DNA of 64,000 nt from Candidatus Zymogenus saltonus (GCA_016929395.1 JAFGIX010000040.1:1-64000), one strand, 5' to 3'; shown: positions 8,287 through 17,742, numbered from the stretch's first letter. Notes: generated by a model from the letters alone, not told the origin. Numbers and translations: made by a program.

Positions 8287-9462
8287 ATGTCTCAATTTTT
8301 GGAAGTTATCGAATACTTTTTTGAAGACGAAACCGAGATGGTTCATCGGATTCCCGAGTCCGGCTCTGCGGAGACGAAGCTCGGGGCACAGCTTGTTGTC
8401 AGGGAGAACGAGGCCGCCATCTTCTTCAGGGACGGGAAGGGACTTGATGTCTTCGGGCCAGGAAGGCACACCCTGACCACGATGAACCTCCCTATTTTAA
8501 CGAAGATTCTCGCGCTCCCCTTCGGACACACAAGCCCCTTTCGCTGTGAGGTCATCTTTCTCAACATGAGGATCTTTACCGATCTCAAGTGGGGGACGAG
8601 AAATCCCGTTGCCTTCAGGGACAAGGAGTTCGGGCTCGTGAGGTTGAGGGCTTACGGCAACTACACGTTGAGGATCACCCAGCCTTTGCTGTTTATAAAT
8701 ACACTGGTCGCCACGAAGTCGATGATGACGACCGAGGGCATATCCGGATATTTGAGGGACGTTATCGTCTCGCGCCTGAACGATCTCCTGGGTGAACATA
8801 TGAAGACGATTCTTGACCTTCCCCAGAACTACGGAGAGCTCGCCGTGGTGGCGAAGGTGAGGATAAAGGACGATTTCGAGAAATACGGGATCGAGCTGAT
8901 CGATTTTTATATAAACGAGATAACTCCGCCCGACGAGGTACAGCGTATTATCGACGAGCGCACAGGCATGGGGGTTGTCGGCAACATGAACGAGTTCCTG
9001 AAATACGAGGCCGCAAAGGCCGTGGGTATGCTTGGCGAGGGGGGTGAAGGAGCGGCTGCAGCCGGCGTTGGCGGAGGTGTGGGCGGAACGGCGGCGTCCG
9101 GGGCTGCGGCGGGAATGGGGGTAGGCGTAGGGGCCGGTCTCGGGATGATGGTGCCCGGAATGATCTTCAAGACGATGATGGAGGGTGGCGCCACGGCGGA
9201 GGCGATCAAGAAGCAGGGATTCGTGAACTGCCCAAAGTGTCACGCAAACGTCCAGCTGGACTCCAGGTTCTGCCCCAGCTGCGGGACACAGCTCGTCGTT
9301 GTCAACAGGTGCGGTAAGTGTGGGGCCGAGCTTCCACCGGAGGCCAAATTCTGCCCGGAGTGCGGCAAGGTGGTCGGGGAGGAGACGAAGTGCAAAAAGT
9401 GCGGGGCGACGCTCCCCGACGGGACGAAGTTCTGCACCGAGTGCGGGGAGAAGGTGGAATAG
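8287..9462 (+). CDS. SPFH/Band 7 protein with three C-terminal zinc ribbons
   Basis: A 391-residue protein of the virion-core-like (YdjI) SPFH type. The SPFH region spans about residues 40-235 (conserved-looking WGTRNPVAFRDKEF and INEITPPDEVQ). A Gly/Ala-rich flexible linker follows (about 250-295), then three CxxC-x10-15-CxxC zinc ribbons (CPKC/CPSC, CGKC/CPEC, CKKC/CTEC) to the end. Such proteins form membrane-associated oligomeric scaffolds. AAGGAGGT at 8271-8278 supports ATG 8287. It heads a cluster with three zinc-ribbon proteins downstream, a layout like Bacillus ydjGHI. Confidence 0.85.
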   Translation: MSQFLEVIEYFFEDETEMVHRIPESGSAETKLGAQLVVRENEAAIFFRDGKGLDVFGPGRHTLTTMNLPILTKILALPFGHTSPFRCEVIFLNMRIFTDLKWGTRNPVAFRDKEFGLVRLRAYGNYTLRITQPLLFINTLVATKSMMTTEGISGYLRDVIVSRLNDLLGEHMKTILDLPQNYGELAVVAKVRIKDDFEKYGIELIDFYINEITPPDEVQRIIDERTGMGVVGNMNEFLKYEAAKAVGMLGEGGEGAAAAGVGGGVGGTAASGAAAGMGVGVGAGLGMMVPGMIFKTMMEGGATAEAIKKQGFVNCPKCHANVQLDSRFCPSCGTQLVVVNRCGKCGAELPPEAKFCPECGKVVGEETKCKKCGATLPDGTKFCTECGEKVE

Positions 9463-9650
9463 CGGTCTGATTCGATTGGGGCGATTGCCTCGTCGTCCTT
9501 CAAAAGCGGTCTATTGTGAAACAAATGGATATGAGCCGTGCCCGACGTTTTGGACGGAATATCCTGTTTCCGCTTTCTGTTGATTTCGGATTTGATTGAA
9601 GGGTTTTGTAGCCCCGGAATATTAGCTTATCGAAGACGGCTTTACAATGA

Positions 9651-9696
9651 GGGGGGGCGATGTTTAGAGATATGGTTCGATTTCATCGCCCCCCCC
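9651..9696 (+). other. Perfect 12-bp stem-loop between SPFH and zinc-ribbon genes
   Basis: GGGGGGGCGATG at 9651-9662 pairs perfectly with CATCGCCCCCCC at 9684-9695 around a 21-base loop. No U-run follows, so a simple terminator is unlikely. It sits 49 bases before the next start codon. It could be an attenuator, a processing site or a small repeat. Confidence 0.7.
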
Positions 9697-9744
9697 AGTA
9701 TATAGAGGGATTGCTTTCAGGCGGTCTTGACGAAAATAAAATAG

Positions 9745-10485
9745 ATGATACTCACATGCTCTCAATGTGGGGCAAAGATAAAGATAGATCAGTTCAAGCG
9801 GTTTCTGACCTGCCCTTACTGCAAATCCTCCCTCGTCGTTGAGCGGGACCGAACAGTCGAATGCTACGTCTTGAGGCACGGGAGAAACGACATCTGGGTT
9901 AGGGGGGTAATTAGGGGGTGGTTTAAGAGGACGGGTGTGGAGGAGGACGTCGAGGAGATAAGGATCGATTTCAAGCTCTTCCCGGTATGGCACGCCTCTT
10001 TCGAGAACGGTCAGACCGTGACCCAGCCCGCGGCAAAGACGCTCCACACCGAGATATCGTCTGTAAAAATTCCCGCCGGGGATCTCAAGGCCTTCGACCG
10101 GGACACGTCTCTTATTGAGGTGATGACTCCTGACGTGAGTCACGAGGCGGCGGCAGTCTGGACCACGGATACCCACGATGAGAAGAGGGAGGTAAAGAGG
10201 CTCTGGCTCGTGTATCTCCCCATATACTTCATCGATTACAGGGAGAACGGCGAGCGCCACAGGGCGTCCGTCGTGGGGGAGTCAACAAAGATATACTCCG
10301 ACACGAAGGCGGTGGTCGATCCCTACAAGATCCCGGTAAAACACCTGATCTTCTTTACCGCCGCCTTCGCAACTTTTCTTATCCTGGGCTTTTCAATTTC
10401 AGAAGACATACTTATAAGGGGCATATCGATGGCCGCCGCCGCCCTCCTGTTTTCGGCGGCCTCGTGGTTTTACTTGAGGAAGTGA
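9745..10485 (+). CDS. Zinc-ribbon membrane protein (first of three)
   Basis: A 246-residue protein with an N-terminal zinc ribbon (CSQC at residues 5-8, CPYC at 23-26), a central beta-rich domain (about 35-195) and two closely spaced C-terminal membrane helices (about 202-220 and 226-243). The same ribbon-plus-domain plan recurs in the two following genes, suggesting divergent paralogues. By architecture it resembles YdjG-like proteins encoded beside SPFH proteins. ATG 9745 gives a frame that starts directly with the ribbon. Confidence 0.7.
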   Translation: MILTCSQCGAKIKIDQFKRFLTCPYCKSSLVVERDRTVECYVLRHGRNDIWVRGVIRGWFKRTGVEEDVEEIRIDFKLFPVWHASFENGQTVTQPAAKTLHTEISSVKIPAGDLKAFDRDTSLIEVMTPDVSHEAAAVWTTDTHDEKREVKRLWLVYLPIYFIDYRENGERHRASVVGESTKIYSDTKAVVDPYKIPVKHLIFFTAAFATFLILGFSISEDILIRGISMAAAALLFSAASWFYLRK

Positions 10486-10538
10486 TCCGTCGTTTGTTTA
10501 CTGGACGACATGGATTTTTTTCATAAATCTTTTTTGGT

Positions 10539-11561
10539 GTGAAATTGGAGCTGCAGCAAATCGGATCGGTCGATTCTGCCGAGAGACTCTTCACCATAGC
10601 GGTAACATGCCCCTCCTGCGGGGGATCGATATCGTTTGTCGAGGGGAGCAGGAAGGTGGTCTGCTCTCACTGCGGCCTCTCCCATATCGTCGTAGGGGGG
10701 GGCGGCCTTAAGCGATTCTATTTCCCGAAGATGATAAGGCGGGCCGATGCCCTGAAGTCGGTAAGGGAATTCGTGAAGTCAAGGACTAAAGGCGAGGAGG
10801 AGAAGAGGAGCATCCGCCTTATAGACGCGAAGCTGGTCTATGTGCCGGTCTATCGGGCCAAGGTGAAGGGGGGAGGTTTGTACATCGGTGAGGAGGGGGG
10901 GGAGGTGGTCTACAGGGAAACAGTGTCCGAGACCGGCGAGGTAATAATAGTCAGAAGCCCCAAGAAGCTGGTTAATGGAAACACATTCAAGGAGATCAAT
11001 TACTTTTTCCCCGCCTTGGACGTGTCGGAGCTTGGCACTTTCGGTATCTCCACCAAATCGAGCGTGTTAAAGCTTCACGTATTTGACGAAGACCTTGTAA
11101 GCGCAAAGTGGATGGTCTTTGATGCGGTCGAGGACCCGGAGATGGCACTGGAGAGGGCATGGGCCGTCCTTACCTCCTCCCTCAAGCCCCAGCAGAGGTT
11201 TAGAATTAACTATTTTGAGGTCGAGCGGATTGCGGAGGAGATATCTCAGATCAACTATCCCCTATACCTCGTTCGTTTTCTCCTCGACGGGGAGGCGATT
11301 CGGGTTGTTGTGGACGGTCTCGGTGGAGACGTCATCAGGGCGAGGATACCGAAAAAGATGAAGGCATTCAACCCCGTGCCCGGCGTCTTGATACTCTCCC
11401 TTGCCGCCTTTATCCTCTCCCTCTTTCCCGGAATTTATATATTAATTCCCATCGCCTTGTCGGTGTTTGCCGTCCTATCGGTCGGGACGGATAAGTTCCT
11501 CATGGCAATAAGGAGACTATTCGTTTCACCCAGACAAAGGGAGGACTACACCGTTGGATAA
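10539..11561 (+). CDS. Zinc-ribbon membrane protein (second of three)
   Basis: A 340-residue protein with an N-terminal zinc ribbon (CPSC near residue 22 and CSHC near 42), a long central region of probable beta structure, and a C-terminal membrane hairpin (about 280-318: VLILSLAAFILSLFPGIYIL and following). The start is GTG 10539. Its end overlaps the next gene by 8 bases, indicating translational coupling. Specific function is unknown; placed with the SPFH cluster by context. Confidence 0.7.
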   Translation: MKLELQQIGSVDSAERLFTIAVTCPSCGGSISFVEGSRKVVCSHCGLSHIVVGGGGLKRFYFPKMIRRADALKSVREFVKSRTKGEEEKRSIRLIDAKLVYVPVYRAKVKGGGLYIGEEGGEVVYRETVSETGEVIIVRSPKKLVNGNTFKEINYFFPALDVSELGTFGISTKSSVLKLHVFDEDLVSAKWMVFDAVEDPEMALERAWAVLTSSLKPQQRFRINYFEVERIAEEISQINYPLYLVRFLLDGEAIRVVVDGLGGDVIRARIPKKMKAFNPVPGVLILSLAAFILSLFPGIYILIPIALSVFAVLSVGTDKFLMAIRRLFVSPRQREDYTVG

Positions 11562-12225
11562 GGCGCCCTCAATTAGGCTTCTCCCCCTAAGGTGTCCCAG
11601 CTGCGCGGACGACATCGGGATCGGATCTATGGACGCGCTGTTTCTCTGCAGGAGGTGCCTTAACCTCTGGGATGAGAGTGGGGGGAAGCTTGAGAAGCGG
11701 GACGCTCAATTTATTGGAGAATCCGATTCAACTCCCTACTACATTCCCTTTTGGGTCTACGGACTTACAGTGGATACCCCGATGGGGAGGATAGAAGATT
11801 TTCACGGCTACATCCGTCATATCGCCTTCGCCAAGTCGATAGACTTCGTGGAAAACCATCCTTTAAAGCTCTACATCCTGGCAGCGTTGACCAGGACGGA
11901 GCCGCACCGCCTGAACATTTCAAAGAAATTCACGTACAAACAGTCTGTCCTTGAGAGGTCGGAGCCGAGGGAGGGGCATATATGGGGGCCCGTAATGGGT
12001 GAGGCCACGGCGAGGAATTACTCGAAGATAGTCTTCCTCTCAACCTTGAGCGAGGCCAGGAGAAACTCCGTCGATTTCGTGTCGGGCCTCAAAATCCACC
12101 TCACCGATCCGATACTCTCGTTCATCCCGTTTCGGGAGGACGGCGCCTACTACAGGGAAGGGACGTCACAAATAGCTGTTTCCAAGGGGCTGATTGCGGA
12201 AAACCCCAAGGTATTGAGCCCGTAG
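11554..12225 (+). CDS. Zinc-ribbon protein without membrane segment (third of three)
   Basis: A 223-residue protein with an N-terminal ribbon (CPSC near residue 14, CRRC near 32) and a middle domain like that of its two upstream neighbours (YYIPFWVYGLTVDTP), but lacking the C-terminal helices, so it is probably soluble or peripheral. It starts at TTG 11554 inside the end of the preceding gene. It is the last gene of the SPFH cluster, about 90 bases before lpxC. Confidence 0.65.
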   Translation: MDKAPSIRLLPLRCPSCADDIGIGSMDALFLCRRCLNLWDESGGKLEKRDAQFIGESDSTPYYIPFWVYGLTVDTPMGRIEDFHGYIRHIAFAKSIDFVENHPLKLYILAALTRTEPHRLNISKKFTYKQSVLERSEPREGHIWGPVMGEATARNYSKIVFLSTLSEARRNSVDFVSGLKIHLTDPILSFIPFREDGAYYREGTSQIAVSKGLIAENPKVLSP

Positions 12226-12281
12226 CGGAAAGGTTAGATGGAAAGTCATGCCGAAAAGGGGAGGACGGCTGTTGAAAAGGC

Positions 12282-12310
12282 TTGAACGGGGCATAATAGG
12301 GATATATAAT
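12282..12310 (+). promoter_or_regulatory. Sigma-70-type promoter for lpxC
   Basis: TTGAAC at 12282-12287 and TATAAT at 12305-12310 are separated by 17 bases. Transcription would begin about 12316-12318, at the lpxC ATG itself, where no ribosome binding site is seen; the transcript may be leaderless. Confidence 0.6.
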
Positions 12311-12317
12311 AGCAAAT

Positions 12318-13190
12318 ATGTATAAGAACCTTTATCAGAGGGGGATTGAGAGGGAAGCCTCGACGACGAGCGTGGGGATACATACCGGCAGTCCCGTAAC
12401 CGTGACCCTAAAGCCCGCCGCGCCTGGGTATGGGATCGCCTTCATCGCTCGGGACGGGGCCGAACCGGTCAGGATTCCCGCCCACTTTTCTATGGTCAAA
12501 AACACCATGCTGGCAACGACCTTGACCTCTGGCGATGTCAGCATCTCCACCGTGGAGCACCTCATGGCCGTCCTCTCCGTATTCGGCGTGGATAACGTAA
12601 ACGTACACGTTAACGGCCCGGAGCTTCCCGTTCTGGACGGGAGCGCGGTGGGGTATATATCCCTCTTGAACTCCGCCGGCGTCATGGATTATGCCGAGAG
12701 GAGGAGGTTTGCGAGGGTTACGGGCAAGGTCGGCGTGGAATCGGGCGGCGGCCTGGCGGTGCTTTCTCCGTGGGACGGCGGCCTCTACATCGATTACACC
12801 ATAGTGTACGAAAATCCCCACGTGGGGACGCAGCGGCTGGAGTTTGAAGTGACGGCCGATTATTTCGATAAGGAGATAGCCCCGGCGAGGACCTACGGCC
12901 TCCTCGAGGATGTCGAGTCCATGCACGAGCGCGGCCTGGCCCTCGGGGGGACGCTAGAGAACGCCTTGGTTATAAGCGATAAGGGGGTGCTAAATCCTGA
13001 CGGACTTAGGTTTCCGGACGAGTGCGTGAGGCACAAATGCCTCGACGCCCTGGGGGACCTGGCGCTCTTCGGGATGCCGATTATCGGTAAATTCACCGCC
13101 TATAAATCGGGGCACAAGCTGAACCACCTCCTTCTAAAGGAGCTCGCCAAAACTGGAAGATACGAGGTTGTCGAGGGGGCAGTTGACTAA
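12318..13190 (+). CDS. lpxC: UDP-3-O-acyl-N-acetylglucosamine deacetylase
   Basis: Zinc-dependent enzyme for the committed step of lipid A synthesis, acting in the cytoplasm. Family motifs are complete: TVEHLM with zinc ligand His81, ARTYG at 190-194, VRHKCLDALGD with zinc ligands His239 and Asp243, and the catalytic KSGHKLNH with His266. The 290-residue length is normal. The start at 12318 matches family N-termini, although there is no ribosome binding site and a promoter ends just upstream. It directly abuts the DUF4390 gene, which starts right after its stop. Confidence 0.95.
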   Translation: MYKNLYQRGIEREASTTSVGIHTGSPVTVTLKPAAPGYGIAFIARDGAEPVRIPAHFSMVKNTMLATTLTSGDVSISTVEHLMAVLSVFGVDNVNVHVNGPELPVLDGSAVGYISLLNSAGVMDYAERRRFARVTGKVGVESGGGLAVLSPWDGGLYIDYTIVYENPHVGTQRLEFEVTADYFDKEIAPARTYGLLEDVESMHERGLALGGTLENALVISDKGVLNPDGLRFPDECVRHKCLDALGDLALFGMPIIGKFTAYKSGHKLNHLLLKELAKTGRYEVVEGAVD

Positions 13191-13757
13191 ATGAAGACAC
13201 GACTTGTAATATTCTTAACATCTCTTCTTTTGATAATGCCTTTCGGGTCAAGGGTCCTCGCACAGAAGGCCTATATAACCAACGTCATCGTTACACCCTA
13301 CCGGGGCTACGTCTACATATACTTCAACATCGAAGGGTGCTTCACGCCGGAGATGGAGGAGGCGGTGAAGAGCGGGATAACGACGGCGTTTACCTTCCAC
13401 GTCAATCTCAAGAGGCACAGGGGAGGTTGGTTCGACTCCCTCGTCGAGAACAACACCTTCAGGCATGTCTTAAAGTACGATTCCCTCCTTGATAAGTTCA
13501 CCGTTATCAAGGAGGAGGACGGTATGAGGCCGGTCGTCGTCGAAGACTTTGAAGAGGCAAAGCTGATAATGGCCCGGGTCAGGAACTACCCGATTTTCCC
13601 TTTAAAGACGCTTAAAAAAGGCGAGACGTACCGCCTTGAAATAAAGGGGGAGCTTGACAAGGTCGATATCCCGAAGTCCCTCCGCTACGTGCTGTTCTTT
13701 ATCAGCCTGTGGGATTTCGAGACCGAGTGGTACGTTGAGGAATTCCAGTACAAATAA
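13191..13757 (+). CDS. DUF4390 family secreted protein
   Basis: A 188-residue protein with a signal peptide (cleavage likely after SRVLA, about residue 24) and a periplasmic domain with the DUF4390 features: a GITTAFTFHVNLKR segment, GWFDSLV, KYDSLLDKF and a C-terminal WDFETEW. Function is unknown, but the family is commonly encoded directly upstream of NtrY-type kinases, as here (18 bases away). It may act with the kinase as an envelope sensor component; that is inference from gene order. Confidence 0.85.
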   Translation: MKTRLVIFLTSLLLIMPFGSRVLAQKAYITNVIVTPYRGYVYIYFNIEGCFTPEMEEAVKSGITTAFTFHVNLKRHRGGWFDSLVENNTFRHVLKYDSLLDKFTVIKEEDGMRPVVVEDFEEAKLIMARVRNYPIFPLKTLKKGETYRLEIKGELDKVDIPKSLRYVLFFISLWDFETEWYVEEFQYK

Positions 13758-13778
13758 TAGGCTCTTTTCAGTTTAGTG

Positions 13779-16052
13779 ATGAAATTTAGAGGCAAAATAG
13801 GAACGAAGAGGATCTGGAAGGATAATATCTCCTCCGAGGAAGCGAGAAAGCGCAGGGAGAGGATTATAATCGTGGTCTCCGTCGTGGTCATCCTCTTCCT
13901 GACCCTTTTCGGCAATTACCTCACCCAGAAAAACCTCGATATCGGGATAGGCGAGAACCTCCTTTTGATCGCCCTTGTCGACATTAATATTATATTGCTC
14001 GTTCTCGTTATATTCCTCGTAATAAGAAATTTCGTAAAGCTCTTCTTCGAGAGGAAGAGGCAGCTAAAGGCCGCAAGGTTGAGGACGAAATTGGTGCTCG
14101 GGTTTGCCGGCCTGACCCTGTTTCCGACCGTTATAATGTTCTTTGCCGCCATCCTCTTTTTCTCGGGGGGCATGGACAAATTCTTCAACATTAAGGTAGA
14201 GAGCTCCCTCGAGGATTCCCTCGATATAGCAAAGACCTATTACAGCAGCTCCACGGAAAACGTGCTTGATTCGGCAAAGGAGATCGGAGAAGCGGCGGAA
14301 AACTCTAATTATTTCAAGAAGGAGGGACTTCCAAGGCTGAAGAGGTATGTCGAGAGGGAGCGCAGGGTGAGGGGACTGGATCTCGTAAAGGTATTTTCGC
14401 CGAAGATGGAGGAGCTCGCCTCGTCGGTAGGGGAGGATATACCGGAGAAGTCCCTGGAGCGGCTGAACATGTCGGTCTTCGAGCAGGCCCTTAAGGGGGA
14501 ATCGGTGGCGACGATTCAGATAGTAGGTTACGGGGACGTTATCTGGGCCCTCTACCCGATAAAGAGGGGCAACTCCGTCGAGTCGATCGTCATGACGGCG
14601 AATTTCGTGCCGAAATCGCTAATGGCCAAGATGAGGGAGATAGAGACATTCCTTTACGAGTATAAGAGGAACAAGCTCTATAAGGAGCCGGTCGTTACCA
14701 GCTACCTCATTACCCTTGCGGTGATTGCGCTCTTGGTGGTCTTTATCGCCACGTGGCTCGGATTCTATCTCGCAAAGGGGATTACGGTCCCGATCTCGAT
14801 GCTCGTTGACGGGACGAAAAAGGTGGCGGAGGGGGACCTCGACGTATTTGTGGACGTCATCTCCAAGGACGAGATAAGCCTCCTCGTGGACTCCTTTAAC
14901 AACATGACCCAGGACCTTAAGATGCAGTCGAGGAGGCTCAAAAGGGCGTACAACGAACTGTCCAGCTCTAACCTGGAGCTGGATCAGAGAAGGCGCTACA
15001 TGGAGATAATCTTGAGGAACGTGACGGCGGGGGTGATCTCCATCGACAAGGACGGGATTCTCACCACCGTGAACAAGGCCGCCGAAAGGATGATAGGGAT
15101 AAAGACGTCGAAGGTGATCAACCGTCCCTATGGCGAGGTGCTCCGTCCCGTTCACTACAAGATAGTCATGAGTCTTATCGAAGACCTGAAGAACTCCAAG
15201 GAGGGCTTCGTCCAAAGGCAGGTGGAGATCCCCCTGGAAGACAGGACATTGACGCTTATGGCCAACATGAATGATCTCGTTGACGAGGAGGGAAACTACA
15301 TGGGTATGGTGGCGGTCTTTGACGACATAACCGAGATAATGAAGGCCCAGAAGATGGCCGCCTGGAGGGAGGTGGCAAAGAGAATCGCCCATGAGATAAA
15401 AAATCCCCTGACCCCCATTCAGCTCTCGGCCCAGAGGATAAGAAAGAAATACCTCGACAATATAGACGGGGACGGCGAGGTCCTGGACGAATGCACAAGG
15501 ACAATCATCACGCAGGTGGACGAGATGAAATCGCTGGTAAACGAGTTCTCCCTCTTTGCGAGGATGCCCTCCGCCAAGCCCAAGCCGAACGATCTGAACA
15601 AGATCGTGAAGGAAGCGATGAATCTATACAAGGACGCAAATCAAAACATTATATATAAGTTCAAGGAAGACAAGGACATACCGACAATGAACCTTGACGG
15701 GGAGCAGATAAAGCGGGTTCTTATCAACCTCATGGAAAATGCGGTGGAGGCCATCGACAAGGAGAAGGGGAAGAAGAAAGAGGAGCGAAAAGGGGAGATC
15801 AAAATCGAGACTTCTTTTCTAAAATACCTTAACGTGGTTCGTCTTACTATTTCGGATACAGGAATGGGAATTACGCCCGACGGTAAAAACCGTCTCTTCG
15901 AGCCTTACTATTCCACGAAGAAGAACGGAACGGGACTCGGTCTTACCATCGTAAACACGATAGTGTCCGACCACAGGGGCTACATAAAGGTCATGGACAA
16001 CAAGCCCAAGGGCACCAAATTTATCATAGACCTTCCCGTGAGCACATCATGA
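13779..16052 (+). CDS. ntrY: NtrY-family sensor histidine kinase
   Basis: Membrane sensor kinase of about 757 residues. Three N-terminal membrane helices (about residues 28-48, 60-85 and 105-128) and a fourth near 308-330 bracket an extracytoplasmic sensor region. A HAMP domain (about 330-385), a PAS domain (about 405-515) and the kinase core follow: H-box AKRIAHEIKNPLTP, N-box NLMENAVEA, G1 SDTGMGI and G2 GTGLGL. ATG 13779 is preferred over GTG 13776. The stop overlaps the response regulator start (ATGA). The signal could be nitrogen status or envelope state. Confidence 0.92.
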   Translation: MKFRGKIGTKRIWKDNISSEEARKRRERIIIVVSVVVILFLTLFGNYLTQKNLDIGIGENLLLIALVDINIILLVLVIFLVIRNFVKLFFERKRQLKAARLRTKLVLGFAGLTLFPTVIMFFAAILFFSGGMDKFFNIKVESSLEDSLDIAKTYYSSSTENVLDSAKEIGEAAENSNYFKKEGLPRLKRYVERERRVRGLDLVKVFSPKMEELASSVGEDIPEKSLERLNMSVFEQALKGESVATIQIVGYGDVIWALYPIKRGNSVESIVMTANFVPKSLMAKMREIETFLYEYKRNKLYKEPVVTSYLITLAVIALLVVFIATWLGFYLAKGITVPISMLVDGTKKVAEGDLDVFVDVISKDEISLLVDSFNNMTQDLKMQSRRLKRAYNELSSSNLELDQRRRYMEIILRNVTAGVISIDKDGILTTVNKAAERMIGIKTSKVINRPYGEVLRPVHYKIVMSLIEDLKNSKEGFVQRQVEIPLEDRTLTLMANMNDLVDEEGNYMGMVAVFDDITEIMKAQKMAAWREVAKRIAHEIKNPLTPIQLSAQRIRKKYLDNIDGDGEVLDECTRTIITQVDEMKSLVNEFSLFARMPSAKPKPNDLNKIVKEAMNLYKDANQNIIYKFKEDKDIPTMNLDGEQIKRVLINLMENAVEAIDKEKGKKKEERKGEIKIETSFLKYLNVVRLTISDTGMGITPDGKNRLFEPYYSTKKNGTGLGLTIVNTIVSDHRGYIKVMDNKPKGTKFIIDLPVSTS

Positions 16053-17410
16053 AGAAGAAGATATTGATAGTAGACGATGAGGAGAGCATCCGGAAATCCC
16101 TTTCCGGGGCGCTTGCCGACGAAGGTTATGCGGTCTTTACGGCGGCCAACGGAGCCGAGGCGTTGGAGCTTGTGGAGACGGAGCGTCCCCACCTTATACT
16201 CCTTGATATATGGATGCCCCAGATAGACGGGATCGAAGCGCTGAGAAAGCTGAAAGAGGACTTTCCCGAGGTAGCGGTGATAATGATTTCCGGCCACGGG
16301 AGCATCGAGACGGCGGTCAAGGCCACAAAGCTCGGCGCATACGACTTCATCGAAAAGCCCCTGTCCCTCGAAAAGATCGTCATCACCATTGACCACGCCC
16401 TGAGAGAGAGACACCTGGAGAAGGAGGTCTCCCTTTACAGGCAGAAATTTGACCAGACGTCCACCATAGTCGCGGAGAGCGGCTCGATGAAAAAGCTCTC
16501 TGACGAGATAAAGAGGGCCGCCCCCACGGACAGCTACGTCCTGATAAGCGGGGAGAACGGCACTGGAAAGGAGCTCGTGGCAAGGCAACTCTACTCGATG
16601 AGCATGAGGAAGGACGGGCCATTTGTGGAGGTGAATTGCGCCGCCATCCCCGAGGAGCTGATCGAGAGCGAGCTCTTCGGCTACGAGAAGGGCGCCTTTA
16701 CCGGGGCCACCGGGAAAAAATCGGGCAAGTTCGACATGGCGGACGGGGGCACGATCTTCCTCGATGAGATAGGCGACATGAGCCTCAAAACACAGGCCAA
16801 GATTCTTAGGATTCTGCAGGAGCAGAGATTCGTGAGGGTCGGAGGGAACAAGACCATTCGCGTCGACGTCAGGGTCTTTGCCGCAACGAACAGGGACCTC
16901 TTGAGAATGATAAAGGAGGGCACATTCAGGGAAGACCTCTACTTTCGCCTGAACGTGATACCCCTCTATGTCCCTCCCTTGAGGGAGCGGTTGGAGGACA
17001 TACCGGTCTTGATCGATCATTTCATAAACGAGTTTGCCAGGCATGATATGAGTCAGAAAAAGAAGATCGATAACAAGGCAATGGAACTGCTAAGAATCTA
17101 TCACTGGCCGGGAAACGTGAGGGAGCTCAAAAACCTCGTCGAGAGGCTGATAATCATGAGTCCTGACAACGTTATCGGGCTTAACGATATCCCGGCTTAC
17201 ATCAAGGCCGGGGTGGGTATAGAGCCGGGTGGTTCCCTCTTTTCGGGCGACAACATAAAGGATGCGAGGGACAACTTCGAGAGGGTTTTCATAGAGAAGA
17301 AACTCAAGGAGAACGACAACAACATCTCGAAAACGGCAAAAGCGTTGGGGATGGAGAGGAGCCACCTCCACAAGAAGATCAGGGCCTACGATATCGAAAT
17401 GAAGAAGTGA
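16049..17410 (+). CDS. ntrX: NtrX-family sigma-54-dependent response regulator
   Basis: Cognate regulator of the preceding kinase. The receiver domain has phosphoacceptor Asp53 and the conserved KP at 103-104. The AAA+ domain has Walker A GENGTGKE (168-175), the sigma-54 contact loop GAFTGA (215-220) and Walker B GTIFLDEIGD (234-243). A Fis-type helix-turn-helix ends the protein (about 415-450). It activates transcription from sigma-54 promoters. The start overlaps ntrY by 4 bases. A terminator lies at 17550-17584. Confidence 0.94.
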   Translation: MKKKILIVDDEESIRKSLSGALADEGYAVFTAANGAEALELVETERPHLILLDIWMPQIDGIEALRKLKEDFPEVAVIMISGHGSIETAVKATKLGAYDFIEKPLSLEKIVITIDHALRERHLEKEVSLYRQKFDQTSTIVAESGSMKKLSDEIKRAAPTDSYVLISGENGTGKELVARQLYSMSMRKDGPFVEVNCAAIPEELIESELFGYEKGAFTGATGKKSGKFDMADGGTIFLDEIGDMSLKTQAKILRILQEQRFVRVGGNKTIRVDVRVFAATNRDLLRMIKEGTFREDLYFRLNVIPLYVPPLRERLEDIPVLIDHFINEFARHDMSQKKKIDNKAMELLRIYHWPGNVRELKNLVERLIIMSPDNVIGLNDIPAYIKAGVGIEPGGSLFSGDNIKDARDNFERVFIEKKLKENDNNISKTAKALGMERSHLHKKIRAYDIEMKK

Positions 17411-17549
17411 GGAGTTTGTCGGCTCCCGGAAGGATTATCTAAAGTAAAATCGGCTCTGGGACTATAAATTTTTGGAAGGTTTTCATCAAGGGGCTTTTTA
17501 ACTTCATTTTTAAGGGCTTCATTTTTAATAGCCCGTTAAATCCTATGTT

Positions 17550-17584
17550 ACAGGCCGGCATCGGCCTGTTCTTCTCCTTTTTGC
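17550..17584 (+). terminator. Rho-independent terminator after ntrX
   Basis: ACAGGCCG pairs perfectly with CGGCCTGT around a GCAT loop, followed by the T-rich TTCTTCTCCTTTTT. It is about 140 bases after the ntrX stop. Confidence 0.85.
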
Positions 17585-17712
17585 CATGAAGTTTATGTGC
17601 CTTGTTAAATAGGGGGGACTCGTAAACCGGGCATTATGAAAACGATCGAAGTTTCTCCCCCTCAGCGGATTGGGGAGCCCCCTTGATCGCATATAAATTC
17701 AAGTCGGCTTAT

Positions 17713-17742
17713 AAAAAAGTCCTACCGGCCTTGACCGGAGGA
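17713..17742 (-). terminator. Rho-independent terminator after the DEAD-box helicase
   Basis: On the minus strand TCCT-CCGG pairs with CCGG-(T)-AGGA around a six-base loop and is followed by CTTTTTT. It lies just beyond the helicase stop. Confidence 0.8.

Noticed and set aside
9651-9696. tRNA-like element (contains GGTTCGAT in the loop)
   Set aside because: The fold is a single hairpin with no acceptor, D or anticodon arms.
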